Positions 52,312 to 60,030 of a DNA stretch of 64,000 nucleotides are shown piece after piece. Under the pieces are notes generated by a model. The model did no database searches. It worked only from the letters and a program-made list of their open reading frames with translations, and was not told where the DNA came from. The translations under genes were made by a program, and so were the position numbers. Positions within the stretch are counted from its first letter, which is position 1. Every line of letters starts with the position of its first letter. The DNA is from JACDET01 sp038253825 (GTDB taxonomy: Bacteria; Patescibacteriota; Microgenomatia; Levybacterales; UBA12049), in assembly GCA_038253825.1 (NCBI GenBank), contig JBBSGT010000002.1, positions 3,800 to 67,799 of the forward strand, in the 5' to 3' direction.

Positions 52312-52899
52312 ATGGAGACCACTACAAATCTAGCCAAACATACTACGCAGAATCCATTAAGTAAATTTTTCTTAGATAATTTTAAAAGTCTTTTGCTTGT
52401 CCAGGTAAAAGCTCTTCGACCTGAATCAATTCTAGATGTTGGTGCTGGTGAAGGATTTACTTTGGAAATGTTTCGTAAAAATAATATTGGGAAGAAATTG
52501 GAAGGAATCGAATATATGGATGAGGCGTTAGTATTTGCTAGACAACTTCACCCACATGTGACGATCAAAAAAGGAGACATTTACAAACTTCCTTACAAAG
52601 ATAATGCGTTTGATCTTATTATTTGTACTGAAGTAATGGAACATCTTGATGATCCAGGAAAAGCATTGGAAGAAATAAAGCGAGTTGCAAAAAAATTCGC
52701 CATCCTTTCAGTTCCGAATGAACCATTATTTACGATTCAAAGATTTCTACGAGGTAAAAATATGCTCAAACTTGGAGGTCATCCTGAACACATTCAGCAT
52801 TGGAGTTCAGGGCAGTTTGAAAAGTTTGTACGAGAACATATGCTGATAAAAGATGTAAAAACTCCCCTCCCCTGGACAATGATTACTGCGAAGAAATAA
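52312..52899 (+). CDS. Class I SAM-dependent methyltransferase
   Basis: 195 residues. SAM-binding motif I ILDVGAGEGFTLEMF near residue 41, acidic strand-2 end EGIEYMDEAL, KKGDIYKLPYKDNAFDLI, and motif TEVMEHLDDPGKALEEIKRV typical of UbiE/Methyltransf_11 proteins. Ends near PWTMITAKK. The substrate is unknown; a close style is seen in glycan or lipid methyltransferases. It is convergent with the AI-2E transporter gene with a 3-base gap. Confidence 0.85.
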   Translation: METTTNLAKHTTQNPLSKFFLDNFKSLLLVQVKALRPESILDVGAGEGFTLEMFRKNNIGKKLEGIEYMDEALVFARQLHPHVTIKKGDIYKLPYKDNAFDLIICTEVMEHLDDPGKALEEIKRVAKKFAILSVPNEPLFTIQRFLRGKNMLKLGGHPEHIQHWSSGQFEKFVREHMLIKDVKTPLPWTMITAKK

Positions 52900-52902
52900 A
52901 AC

Positions 52903-53892
52903 CTATTTTTGTGCTTCGAGACTTCGATAAATAACAAGGATAAATGAAATAAAAGGAATTGAAAGTAAAGCGCCGACGATACCCATCAGATTTGCTCCTA
53001 CAGTAACGCCAATAATGACCGCGACAGGATTGAGGCCTACTGCCCGTTCCATAATCTTTGGCACCAGCAATTGATTCTCGAGCGCCTGAATCAGGATATA
53101 CGTAATCACTACTACTATTGCGAGCGCAGGTGATATCGTCAGTGCTACAATAACTGCCGGAATAGCTGCCAGTGTGGGTCCAAAGGTAGGCAAGATTTCC
53201 AGTACGCCTGCAAGTAACCCCAGCGGAATGGCAAAGGGTACACCCAACACCGTTAACGATATCCAGGTAATAAAACCAATTGAAGCGCTTAAAATCATTT
53301 GACCTTGCAGCCATGCGCCGAGTTTTTCATTGACCTGATCGATTATGGTGAGAACTTTGTCATGTGTATGATGATGAAAAAGGTGAGCAAATTTCTTCTT
53401 AAAGATATCATTATAAAGCAACAGATAAAGACTGACGATAAAAATAGTAATAGCGGTAAAGATACCTCCAAACACTTGTGTCGTTACAGTAAGTGCACTT
53501 GAACTAAGGTTGGCAAGTTGATTGTTGAAGTATCCTTGTAGCTCATGTGGATTAATTCTCAAACCGACAAATTTAGCAGATTGATCCAGTGATTTCGGGA
53601 ACCCAAGGAAGAGAGATTCTATTTGTGAAACCACAAAAGGAATTAAAGGGATAATAAGTAAGAACAATAAAATAACAATACCAAAATATGGAATTAAGAC
53701 GGATAGTAATTTCGGCACTCTTTTTTTACGAAGAAACTGTGTTATTGGCAAAATAGCGGCCATAATAATATACGAAAGAAATAGAGAAAAAAGAATCTCC
53801 CTGATTTGAAAAAGAAACCATGCAGAAAAAATGATAAAGAGGGCAAAAAGAACCTGATTCTTTGAAAGATAATCAAAAAAGCGCTGTAACAT
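52903..53892 (-). CDS. AI-2E family (PerM-like) membrane transporter
   Basis: 329 residues with about eight membrane segments: paired N-terminal helices, a hydrophilic middle around residues 90-140 (FLGFPKSLDQSAKFVGLRIN), and the family's C-terminal pattern GVLEILPTFGPTLAAIPAVI, then LVPKIMERAVGLNPVAVIIG. The family includes the AI-2 exporter TqsA and Na/H antiporter-like PerM proteins, so the substrate is not assigned. Own promoter region on the minus strand, no partner genes. Confidence 0.9.
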   Translation of the reverse strand: MLQRFFDYLSKNQVLFALFIIFSAWFLFQIREILFSLFLSYIIMAAILPITQFLRKKRVPKLLSVLIPYFGIVILLFLLIIPLIPFVVSQIESLFLGFPKSLDQSAKFVGLRINPHELQGYFNNQLANLSSSALTVTTQVFGGIFTAITIFIVSLYLLLYNDIFKKKFAHLFHHHTHDKVLTIIDQVNEKLGAWLQGQMILSASIGFITWISLTVLGVPFAIPLGLLAGVLEILPTFGPTLAAIPAVIVALTISPALAIVVVITYILIQALENQLLVPKIMERAVGLNPVAVIIGVTVGANLMGIVGALLSIPFISFILVIYRSLEAQK

Positions 53893-54053
53893 ACTTTACT
53901 TAACTATATGAGAAATCGTTCAGCTTGTCAATGAAGCTAGAAGACAATTCAGAAAAAATTTATATCCTTTGAACTGAAAATTAGGGAAAGATAATAATAC
54001 AAGTATACGTAATTTCTGAAGGAACTATGTGCTCACTACTATTCAAGTCTTTT

Positions 54054-54725
54054 TTAATCTCCCGCATTCTCACCGTTTGTTCCTGGTGTTCCAGTGGCTC
54101 CCGTTCCACCGGTTGTACTACTTCCTCCATTTGTGCTGGTTACACCATTTATACTATTACCTCCACTTGTACTAGTACTTCCGTTTACTCCATTTATTCC
54201 CGGCAATCCATTTATACTGGTTCCAGAAGTCCCACTGCCACCTAATCCGCCATTTATTCCTGTTCCTCCTCCCAGTCCGGGAGCACTGATTGGTCCAATA
54301 CCATTCTTAAATCTGCCTCCACCGATACCTTTGCCTATACCAGGATTCGTCTTACCTCCAATAAGCGACTGGAGCAAATTAATAAGCATAGCTATAATAT
54401 TTTGTTGGCCGCCCATCGTAGGTGCTTGTCCTCCTTGACCCTGTTGTCCTATACCGGAAGGTACTGGTAAACTATTTCCATTTATCGGTCCTGGCGCTTG
54501 AACCTTTGGGTTCGTTGGTGCAATTGTCGGACAGGAACCCATACATGCCGGAGAAGGGACGGTGGCTGCTTCTTGGCGGAGGTCTTGGGGCTGCTGGAGG
54601 GAAATAATTGTCAAGAAAAGAACGACTACGAGGGAAAGAACGATAATTAAATTTTTAGGAGCAGACTTCCTTTTGGTCTGAGAGATAGAAGTTTTTTTAG
54701 CTTTTTTTCTCGTTACTGTTTTCAT
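54054..54725 (-). CDS. Membrane-anchored Gly/Ser/Thr/Asn-rich surface protein
   Basis: 223 residues from ATG 54725, chosen because it starts the basic leader KKAKKTSISQTKRKSAPK before a single membrane helix (about residues 27-45); the frame continues upstream without need. The outer part has one CMGSC pair, a Gln/Gly-rich linker, a short hydrophobic helix (QQNIIAMLINLLQSLIGG) and then about 110 residues of low-complexity Gly/Asn/Ser/Thr repeats, partly collagen-like (GINGVNG, GATGTPGTNG). It resembles the linkers of the repeat proteins but has no NTGG motif. A structural surface role is likely. Confidence 0.6.
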   Translation of the reverse strand: MKTVTRKKAKKTSISQTKRKSAPKNLIIVLSLVVVLFLTIISLQQPQDLRQEAATVPSPACMGSCPTIAPTNPKVQAPGPINGNSLPVPSGIGQQGQGGQAPTMGGQQNIIAMLINLLQSLIGGKTNPGIGKGIGGGRFKNGIGPISAPGLGGGTGINGGLGGSGTSGTSINGLPGINGVNGSTSTSGGNSINGVTSTNGGSSTTGGTGATGTPGTNGENAGD

Positions 54726-54926
54726 AGCCTTTGATGAAAAAATTGTATATATACAGCTTATTGTTTTACTCATGTGTATGTCAATAAGCAAAAAAAAAGT
54801 ATTGGCAAAATAGATTAGAAAAGCATTTTCTTATTTATCTAGCAAGTGATCTACGAATAAGGTAAATCGTCCGAAGCTAAAAAATTGCAACTTTGAGGCT
54901 TACTTGCTACAATACATGTATAAAAT

Positions 54927-55003
54927 GCGCCCATAGCTCAGCTGGATAGAGCACGTCGGTTCTAACGACATGGTCGGGGGTTCGAATCCCTCTGGGCGTA
55001 CCA
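54927..55003 (+). tRNA. tRNA-Arg(UCU)
   Basis: Acceptor GCGCCCA (54927-54933) pairs with TGGGCGT (54993-54999, one G-U). D-arm AGCTCAGCTGGATAGAGC, anticodon loop GTTCTAA with anticodon TCT, T-arm GGGGGTTCGAATCCCTC. CCA is encoded (55001-55003), unlike the other tRNAs of the window. Confidence 0.93.
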
Positions 55004-55009
55004 TATATC

Positions 55010-55318
55010 ATTTTTTGAATATAATTCAAGTTTAGCCTGATATGACGATCCGATTGTAGATTCGAGCCGGGCTTTTTCCGCATTTACCCGTTTTGCTGCT
55101 TCTTTATATTTAAAATACAAATATTGAGGCTGAAACTGCAATTTTTGATCTAGTAAGATCAGGTTGAGTCAAATCATTTTGACAATAACCTTTTGATCTT
55201 CTGGAATATTATTATCAAATATTTTACGGGCACGTAGACCCAAATCAAATGTATCTCGTGCTATTTGTCCCCAATCATCGCCGTTTGCATCATCAGAAAC
55301 GATCTGCAATAACTCCCA
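55010..55318 (-). pseudogene. Remnant of a serine site-specific recombinase C-terminus
   Basis: Minus strand: ELLQIVSDDANGDDWGQIAR, LGLRARKIFDNNIPEDQK, VIVKMI, a TGA at 55169-55171, and in the same frame LNLILLDQKLQFQPQYLYF and KYKEAAKRVNAEKARLES. This is the usual end of large serine recombinases (a line such as IGSNLxLKDQKL with a helical tail). A GGA-to-TGA change would explain the stop. Upstream the frame turns into hydrophobic sequence that does not fit the family. It ends beside tRNA-Arg, a common attachment site. The rest of 55320-55594 has no recognisable gene. Confidence 0.5.
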
Positions 55319-55594
55319 AAGAACCGTTTTCAGGAGAAACAATGTTGATTGAAACAAGCATCCAGAAAAAACTATGCGAGGGAGTATATATAGCCAGTAG
55401 TATATGAAGAGAAAGTAACGATTAAAAAAGAAAGCATTGTTGCTAAAAGTAATGATGAAAAAAGGCAAGAAGGCAAACTATCGAGGGTGTTTCCAGAGAA
55501 TAAAAAGCTTAAATAATTTGTAGGCGCCCGTACCTACGATAATTTGCTTATTTTGAGCTTAATTGAGAAGAAAACACTGCCTACTATATCTCTA

Positions 55595-55642
55595 TTGACA
55601 AATTTTATGAAGCTTAGTAAGATATCCCCTACAGGGGGATAT
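55595..55642 (+). promoter_or_regulatory. Copper-operon promoter with CsoR-type palindrome
   Basis: TTGACA (55595-55600), 17-base spacer, TAAGAT (55618-55623). ATATCCCC (55622-55629), centre TACAG, GGGGATAT (55635-55642) form a perfect inverted repeat that overlaps the predicted start of transcription and ends directly before ATG 55643. G/C-tract dyads of this kind are known CsoR operators. Confidence 0.7.
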
Positions 55643-55918
55643 ATGGCATACCGACCAAAGGATACACAAGATCGAATTCTTCATCGCCTCAAAATAGCTC
55701 GTGGACATCTGGATAAAGTCATTACAATGCTGGAAGAGGATACATATTGTATTGATGTATTACATCAGCTGAATGCAGTTAAAAGTGGGCTTGACGAAAC
55801 AGGAAATGTATTGCTTGAACATCATCTAAAAACTTGCGCCGCTGATGCCATTAGTAGAGGCAAGAAAGACGAAGCGATTGCAGAGATCATGCAAGTGTTT
55901 AAGAGGAAAACTTCATGA
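55643..55918 (+). CDS. csoR: CsoR/FrmR/RcnR family metal-sensing repressor
   Basis: 91 residues. All-helical family features: ILHRLKIARGHLDKVITMLE, then EEDTYCIDVLHQLNAVKSGL with the ligand Cys, and HHLKTCAADAI with the His-x3-Cys pair, i.e. the C-H-C set used for Cu(I) in CsoR. ATG 55643 is chosen because it follows the operator; the frame upstream to 55544 runs through the promoter. It leads an operon with a cupredoxin-like protein, DUF3105 protein and copper ATPase, so Cu(I) is the likely signal. It should repress this operon by binding the adjoining palindrome until copper rises. Confidence 0.88.
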   Translation: MAYRPKDTQDRILHRLKIARGHLDKVITMLEEDTYCIDVLHQLNAVKSGLDETGNVLLEHHLKTCAADAISRGKKDEAIAEIMQVFKRKTS

Positions 55919-56058
55919 TGGGATATGGAAATATGCAACGTATGATGAACGAAGTGAAAGGAGGAATCTAGGGTTTTGGTTTCCTAGGGCTTATCACCTG
56001 GATCCTTATCTTTATTGTTTTGGTGCTTTTGGTTATAGTTCTCTGGAAACAAATTTAA
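55915..56058 (+). pseudogene. Small membrane protein gene interrupted by TAG
   Basis: From ATG 55915, which overlaps the csoR stop, 47 codons read MMGYGNMQRMMNEVKGGI, TAG (55969-55971), then GFGFLGLITWILIFIVLVLL and VIVLWKQI, TAA. The Met/Gly-rich start and single helix resemble short proteins common in copper operons. Only the amber codon breaks it. A GGAGG stands just before the stop but no ATG, GTG or TTG follows at useful distance. It could be a mutation, a base error or readthrough. Confidence 0.5.
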
Positions 56059-56070
56059 AAAAAATAATAT

Positions 56071-56430
56071 ATGTCGATGAATAAACTTATAGTTACTCTT
56101 CTTGACCTATTCGCAATGGGATTTGTTTACTGGTTTTTTCTTATGAAAAACGAAAATGCAACAGAAGTTGGGGATTCAGTAGATATTATTGTAGAAGGTG
56201 GCTATTCACCTGCAACGGTTGCTATTCAAAAAGGGAAAACAACTAAAATTAATTTTATTCGTAAAGATCCAAGTAGCTGTTTAGAAGAGGTTGTTATTGG
56301 TGATTTCAAAACGCGCAAATTTTTACCTCTAAATAAAAAAGTAACTGTAGAAGTAAAACCCCAAGAAGCAGGAGAAGTAGACTTTGCTTGTGGTATGAAT
56401 ATGTATCATGGAAAGATTATAGTCAAATAA
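56071..56430 (+). CDS. Membrane-anchored cupredoxin-like protein
   Basis: 119 residues. One N-terminal membrane helix (about residues 5-25), then a cupredoxin-like beta domain: VDIIVEGGYSPATVAIQKGK, FIRKDPSSCLEEVVIGDF, and the ligand loop ACGMNMYHGKI with Cys, Met and His that can bind copper. A similar domain is fused to the C-terminus of the 61055 protein. It probably binds or passes copper at the outer side of the membrane, in the csoR-copA operon. ATG 56071 or 56077 could be the start. Confidence 0.8.
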   Translation: MSMNKLIVTLLDLFAMGFVYWFFLMKNENATEVGDSVDIIVEGGYSPATVAIQKGKTTKINFIRKDPSSCLEEVVIGDFKTRKFLPLNKKVTVEVKPQEAGEVDFACGMNMYHGKIIVK

Positions 56431-56432
56431 TT

Positions 56433-56969
56433 ATGAAGCATCTGAGAAATTACTTAGCATTTTATATCCCAATCGTAATAATACTGGTCATTATTATCTT
56501 CTTCTTGTGGTATTTATTGACTAGTGCCTCAAATCAAAATATTTCAAATAAATCATTGATGGGACAAGCGGTGAAAGTTTTAAGTCGCGATCACGTTCCA
56601 GACAGAACGAAAATCCAATACAATTCAAATCCACCAGCAGCAGGTGCGCACTATGCACAACCTCAAGATGCTGGAATATATACCGTCCCACCTGCTGATG
56701 GTCATCTTGTTCACAGCTTAGAGCACGGAGCAATTATCCTCTGGTATAACCCAAATGAGCTTTCAAAAGAACAAATTACACAACTTGAAAATATCTTCAA
56801 AAGTATCTCTTTAGATAAGAAAATAATGACACCACTTATAAATTTAGATGTACCTATTGCGCTTACTTCATGGGGAAGGATAATAAAATTAAAAAGTATT
56901 GATGAAAAGCAGATAAAATCATTCTTCGAAACAAATTACGATAGAGGGCCTGAACAAGCACCAATATAG
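56433..56969 (+). CDS. DUF3105 membrane-anchored protein
   Basis: 178 residues from ATG 56433, two bases after the preceding stop. One N-terminal membrane helix (about 8-28), then a DUF3105 domain with YNSNPPAAGAHYAQPQDAGIY, VHSLEHGAIILWYNP and the ending NYDRGPEQAPI. The family is of unknown function. The His-rich HSLEHG segment and its location between a cupredoxin and a copper ATPase suggest metal contact or envelope protection, but that is inference. The ATPase gene begins 1 base after its stop codon. Confidence 0.8.
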   Translation: MKHLRNYLAFYIPIVIILVIIIFFLWYLLTSASNQNISNKSLMGQAVKVLSRDHVPDRTKIQYNSNPPAAGAHYAQPQDAGIYTVPPADGHLVHSLEHGAIILWYNPNELSKEQITQLENIFKSISLDKKIMTPLINLDVPIALTSWGRIIKLKSIDEKQIKSFFETNYDRGPEQAPI

Positions 56970-56970
56970 T

Positions 56971-59199
56971 ATGGAAGAAATAAAAAAAACATACCCAGTA
57001 AAAGGCATGCATTGTGCCTCTTGTGTACGGGTCATTGAACGAGCAGTTAAAAGAATTGATGGTGTTGTTGCTTGTAATGTCAATCTTGCTACAGAACAAG
57101 CAACAGTTACCTTTGACAAGAGTAAAGTAACCAAGGATCATATCGCATCAGCTGTGAAAAATGTCGGGTATCGAGCTCTTGTTGACGAAGAAATATTGTC
57201 AGAAGAAGAACAAAAAAAGCAAAAACATAAAGAGCTCAATGAACTGAGAAATAAAGTGATATTTAGCTTATTTTTTGGTGGCTTAATCCTTTGGGGAAGT
57301 TTCCCAGGTATTATGGAAACTGCACCTCAAATACTCAAAGACCCCCTTTTACAATTTATGTTTGCGACTCCAGTGCAGCTATGGGCTGGCTGGGAATTTT
57401 ATCGTGCAGCCTTTGCTTCACTTCGCCATCGAACCGCAAATATGGATACACTCGTTGCTATCGGTACAACTATTGCCTATGGTTATTCTGTTATTGTTAC
57501 CTTCTTTCCACAACTCTTTAAAGAGCTAGGTATTATGCCTATGCCTTTTTTTGATACCTCAACGATCATTATTGGATTGATATTACTTGGTCGTTTTTTT
57601 GAAGCACGAGCAAAATCTAGTACATCTGACGCTATTAAAAAACTTGCTGGACTCCAAGCAAAAACTGCGAGAGTAGTAAAAGCTGGGCAAGAGATAGATA
57701 TTCCAATAGAACAAGTGGAAATTGGCGATATAATTCGTGTCAGACCTGGAGAGAAAGTACCAACTGATGGCGAGATTACTGAGGGCGATTCTACACTTGA
57801 TGAGTCTATGATAACCGGTGAAAGTATTCCGGTTGAGAAATCAAAAGGCGACAGCGTTGTTGGGGCAACCTTAAATAAATCAGGAACTTTCCTCTACAAA
57901 GCGACAAAAGTTGGGAGTGATACCATGCTTTCACAAATTATTAAACTTGTCCAAGAAGCACAAGGATCTAAAGCTCCGATTCAACGAATCGCCGATCTTA
58001 TTTCTTCCTACTTTGTCCCAATTGTCCTGATGCTTGCTCTTTTGACCTTTGTTGTTTGGTATGATTTTGGTACACAACCAGCTTTACTCTTTGCGATATT
58101 AAATACAGTAGCAGTCCTTATTATTGCCTGTCCTTGTGCAATGGGACTGGCAACCCCGACTGCAATAATGGTAGGAACAGGAAAAGGAGCTGAGAATGGC
58201 ATCCTCATCAAAGATGCAGAAAGCCTTGAAACAGCACATAAAATACAAACGATTATCTTTGATAAAACTGGAACTCTCACAAATGGAAAGCCTGTGGTGA
58301 CAGATATTATTACTAGTAATCATATAAATGGAGATGAAATTCTCAAACTTGCAGCCTCTTTAGAAAAAGGTTCAGAACATTCACTCGCTGAGGCAATAGT
58401 AAAAGAAGCAGAAAGCAAACATGTTGTTCTTTTACCAGTTGAAAAATTCCACGCAATTCCCGGACATGGAGTGAAAGGTGTCGTTGATGGGAAATTGATT
58501 CATTTTGGTAATAGAAGGTTTATGGAAAGTAAACAAATTGCCCTAACTGATGTTGAAGAACATGTGAGCAAACTTGAGACAGAGGGAAAAACAGTTATGC
58601 TACTAACTGTTGATAACCGGCTATCAGCACTCATTGCTGTTGCTGACACAGTTAAGGAATCTGCAAAAGAAGGTGTTGAAAAACTACAAAAAATGGGTAT
58701 AGAGGTAGTTATGATAACTGGAGATAACAAACGGACAGCTGAAGCAATTGCAAAGCAAGTAGGTATTACCAGAGTGCTTGCCGAAGTATTGCCAGAAGAA
58801 AAAGAAGCAGAACTGAGAAAAATTCAAGCAGAAGGGAAAAAAGTCGCCATGGTTGGAGATGGTATTAATGATGCCCCAGCACTTGCCGCAGCTGACTTAG
58901 GAATCGCAATGGGAACGGGAACGGATGTGGCAATTGAAGCAGCGGATATAACACTTGTGAATAAAAATTTAAGCTCAGTTGCTTCTGCTATCACTCTTTC
59001 AAAAAAGACCATGCGAACAATTAAAATAAATTTATTTTGGGCATTTGGCTACAATATAATTTTAATTCCTGTCGCAGCAGGAGTTCTCTACCCCTTTTTC
59101 CATTTACTCATGCCTCCAGTTCTTGCCTCAGCTGCAATGGCAATGTCTAGTATTTCTGTTGTATCGAATTCTCTACTTTTGAAGAAAAGTAAAATTTAG
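56971..59199 (+). CDS. copA: Copper-exporting P1B-type ATPase (CopA-like)
   Basis: 742 residues. One HMA metal-binding domain at the N-terminus (GMHCASCVRVIE), eight expected membrane helices, TGES in the actuator domain, the ion-path motif C387-P-C389 (CPCAMGLATP), phosphorylation site D431KTGT, HP-type SEHSLAEA, and GDGINDAPALAAADLGIAMG of the hinge. CPC with the final-helix residues is typical of Cu(I) (P1B-1). It pumps Cu(I) out of the cytoplasm using ATP. It is the main effector of the csoR operon and may receive copper from the CopZ-like protein at 62124. Confidence 0.95.
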   Translation: MEEIKKTYPVKGMHCASCVRVIERAVKRIDGVVACNVNLATEQATVTFDKSKVTKDHIASAVKNVGYRALVDEEILSEEEQKKQKHKELNELRNKVIFSLFFGGLILWGSFPGIMETAPQILKDPLLQFMFATPVQLWAGWEFYRAAFASLRHRTANMDTLVAIGTTIAYGYSVIVTFFPQLFKELGIMPMPFFDTSTIIIGLILLGRFFEARAKSSTSDAIKKLAGLQAKTARVVKAGQEIDIPIEQVEIGDIIRVRPGEKVPTDGEITEGDSTLDESMITGESIPVEKSKGDSVVGATLNKSGTFLYKATKVGSDTMLSQIIKLVQEAQGSKAPIQRIADLISSYFVPIVLMLALLTFVVWYDFGTQPALLFAILNTVAVLIIACPCAMGLATPTAIMVGTGKGAENGILIKDAESLETAHKIQTIIFDKTGTLTNGKPVVTDIITSNHINGDEILKLAASLEKGSEHSLAEAIVKEAESKHVVLLPVEKFHAIPGHGVKGVVDGKLIHFGNRRFMESKQIALTDVEEHVSKLETEGKTVMLLTVDNRLSALIAVADTVKESAKEGVEKLQKMGIEVVMITGDNKRTAEAIAKQVGITRVLAEVLPEEKEAELRKIQAEGKKVAMVGDGINDAPALAAADLGIAMGTGTDVAIEAADITLVNKNLSSVASAITLSKKTMRTIKINLFWAFGYNIILIPVAAGVLYPFFHLLMPPVLASAAMAMSSISVVSNSLLLKKSKI

Positions 59200-59207
59200 C
59201 ACAGAAT

Positions 59208-59486
59208 ATGACAGAAAGAGTTGAACGAACAGCAACTGTTTATAACGAAATTGCTTCGAAGTATGCTAAAAACAAAGCGGATAAATATTCTGATAGAGCA
59301 ATATGGACATTTACTGATTTACTCTCTCCAGGCTCTCGAATAATAAGTATTGGCTGTGGTCATGGAAGAGATGAAGCGCTCTTTAAGCAAAGAGGTTTTG
59401 CGCCAGTCGGTGTTGATGTTTCCAAATATTTGTTGCAAATAGCAAGTCAGCAAAATCCTGATATACCATTTGTCATATTGTTATAG
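59208..59486 (+). pseudogene. Truncated methyltransferase N-terminus
   Basis: 92 residues of a class I methyltransferase: an N-terminal YNEIASKYAKNKADKYSD helix region and the SAM loop IISIGCGHGRDEALFKQRGF with GVDVSKYLLQIAS, then a stop soon after PDIPFV. The catalytic second half is absent. The sequence switches near 59474 to the end of another gene, so the stop is created by the junction. Not functional as a methyltransferase. Confidence 0.75.
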
Positions 59487-59611
59487 AAGATTGTGATCTT
59501 GAAGAGAGTATCAAAATAGTAAAGAAAGTAAAAGAGGAACTTAATCAAAGATATCATATTCAACATGCCACAACTGAAACTGAGCTAATAGAATACCCAC
59601 AAATTAAATAG
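59474..59611 (+). pseudogene. 3' remnant of a CDF-type cation efflux gene
   Basis: In another frame, starting at CAT 59474, the sequence reads HIVIEDCDLEESIKIVKKVK, then EELNQRYHIQHATTETELIE and ends YPQIK at TAG 59609-59611. This is the characteristic C-terminal cytoplasmic domain of cation diffusion facilitators (CzcD-like), with the His-containing HATTETE end. The rest of the gene is missing. Its fusion to a methyltransferase start marks a deletion. Confidence 0.6.
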
Positions 59612-59633
59612 CGTTGTAGAGAGAATATGTACC

Positions 59634-59650
59634 TGCTACAATATGTCGTA
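59634..59650 (+). promoter_or_regulatory. BlaI-type operator at the blaI-like start
   Basis: TGCTACA (59634-59640), ATA, TGTCGTA (59644-59650): an imperfect form of the BlaI/MecI/CopY dyad (TACTACA and TGTAGTA), with one mismatch per arm and a 3-base centre. It ends on the A of ATG 59650, fit for autorepression. Confidence 0.6.
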
Positions 59651-60030
59651 TGAAGACAGCAACACTTGGAGAATTAGAACAGCAAATAATGGATATTTTT
59701 TGGGAGGCTAACACATCTACTGCTAGAGAGATTCTTACCAAACTTGAAAAGACTCGGAAGATTGCATATACGACTGTAACCACAATTCTGCAAAGACTCT
59801 GTGAAAAAGAGCTTCTCAAAAGAGTAGAAGGTAAATCAGGGTATATTTACTCTCCCAAAGTATCAAAAGAATCGTATAGTAAAAATATTGCTCAAACTTT
59901 CCTTAAGAAATTTATCAATTCTTTTGGAGATACAGCTATTGCCTCTTTTGCTGAAAGTATTGATTCGCTACCCGTAAAAAGGAAAGAATATTTTATCAAA
60001 TTGCTTGAAGACCATGATAAGAGTAAATAA
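59650..60030 (+). CDS. BlaI/MecI/CopY family repressor
   Basis: 126 residues. Winged-helix domain with LGELEQQIMDIFWEANTSTA, REILTKLEKTRKIAYTTVTT (recognition helix) and ILQRLCEKELLKRVEGKSGY, followed by a dimerisation tail. BlaI/MecI are inactivated by proteolysis triggered by the BlaR1/MecR1 membrane protease; CopY responds to copper by a C-terminal Cys cluster, which this protein lacks. The M56 protease gene overlaps its 3' end by 17 bases. Together with operators here and at 61027, this indicates a BlaR-BlaI-like circuit, in a copper setting. Confidence 0.88.
   Translation: MKTATLGELEQQIMDIFWEANTSTAREILTKLEKTRKIAYTTVTTILQRLCEKELLKRVEGKSGYIYSPKVSKESYSKNIAQTFLKKFINSFGDTAIASFAESIDSLPVKRKEYFIKLLEDHDKSK

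Noticed and set aside
55169..55468. Intact 99-residue minus-strand protein
   Set aside because: Only its C-terminal half fits a recombinase end and the family continues past the stop; the N-terminal half is unrelated hydrophobic sequence, so it is treated as a relic.
55515..55545. GTAGG...CCTAC inverted repeat as a further copper operator
   Set aside because: It lies about 50 bases upstream of the -35, has a 6-base-plus irregular arm, and does not match either operator type found nearby.
44917..55971. Alternative genetic code with recoded stops
   Set aside because: TAA, TAG and TGA all end other well-defined genes here, and the interrupted genes carry different stop codons; isolated mutations are simpler.
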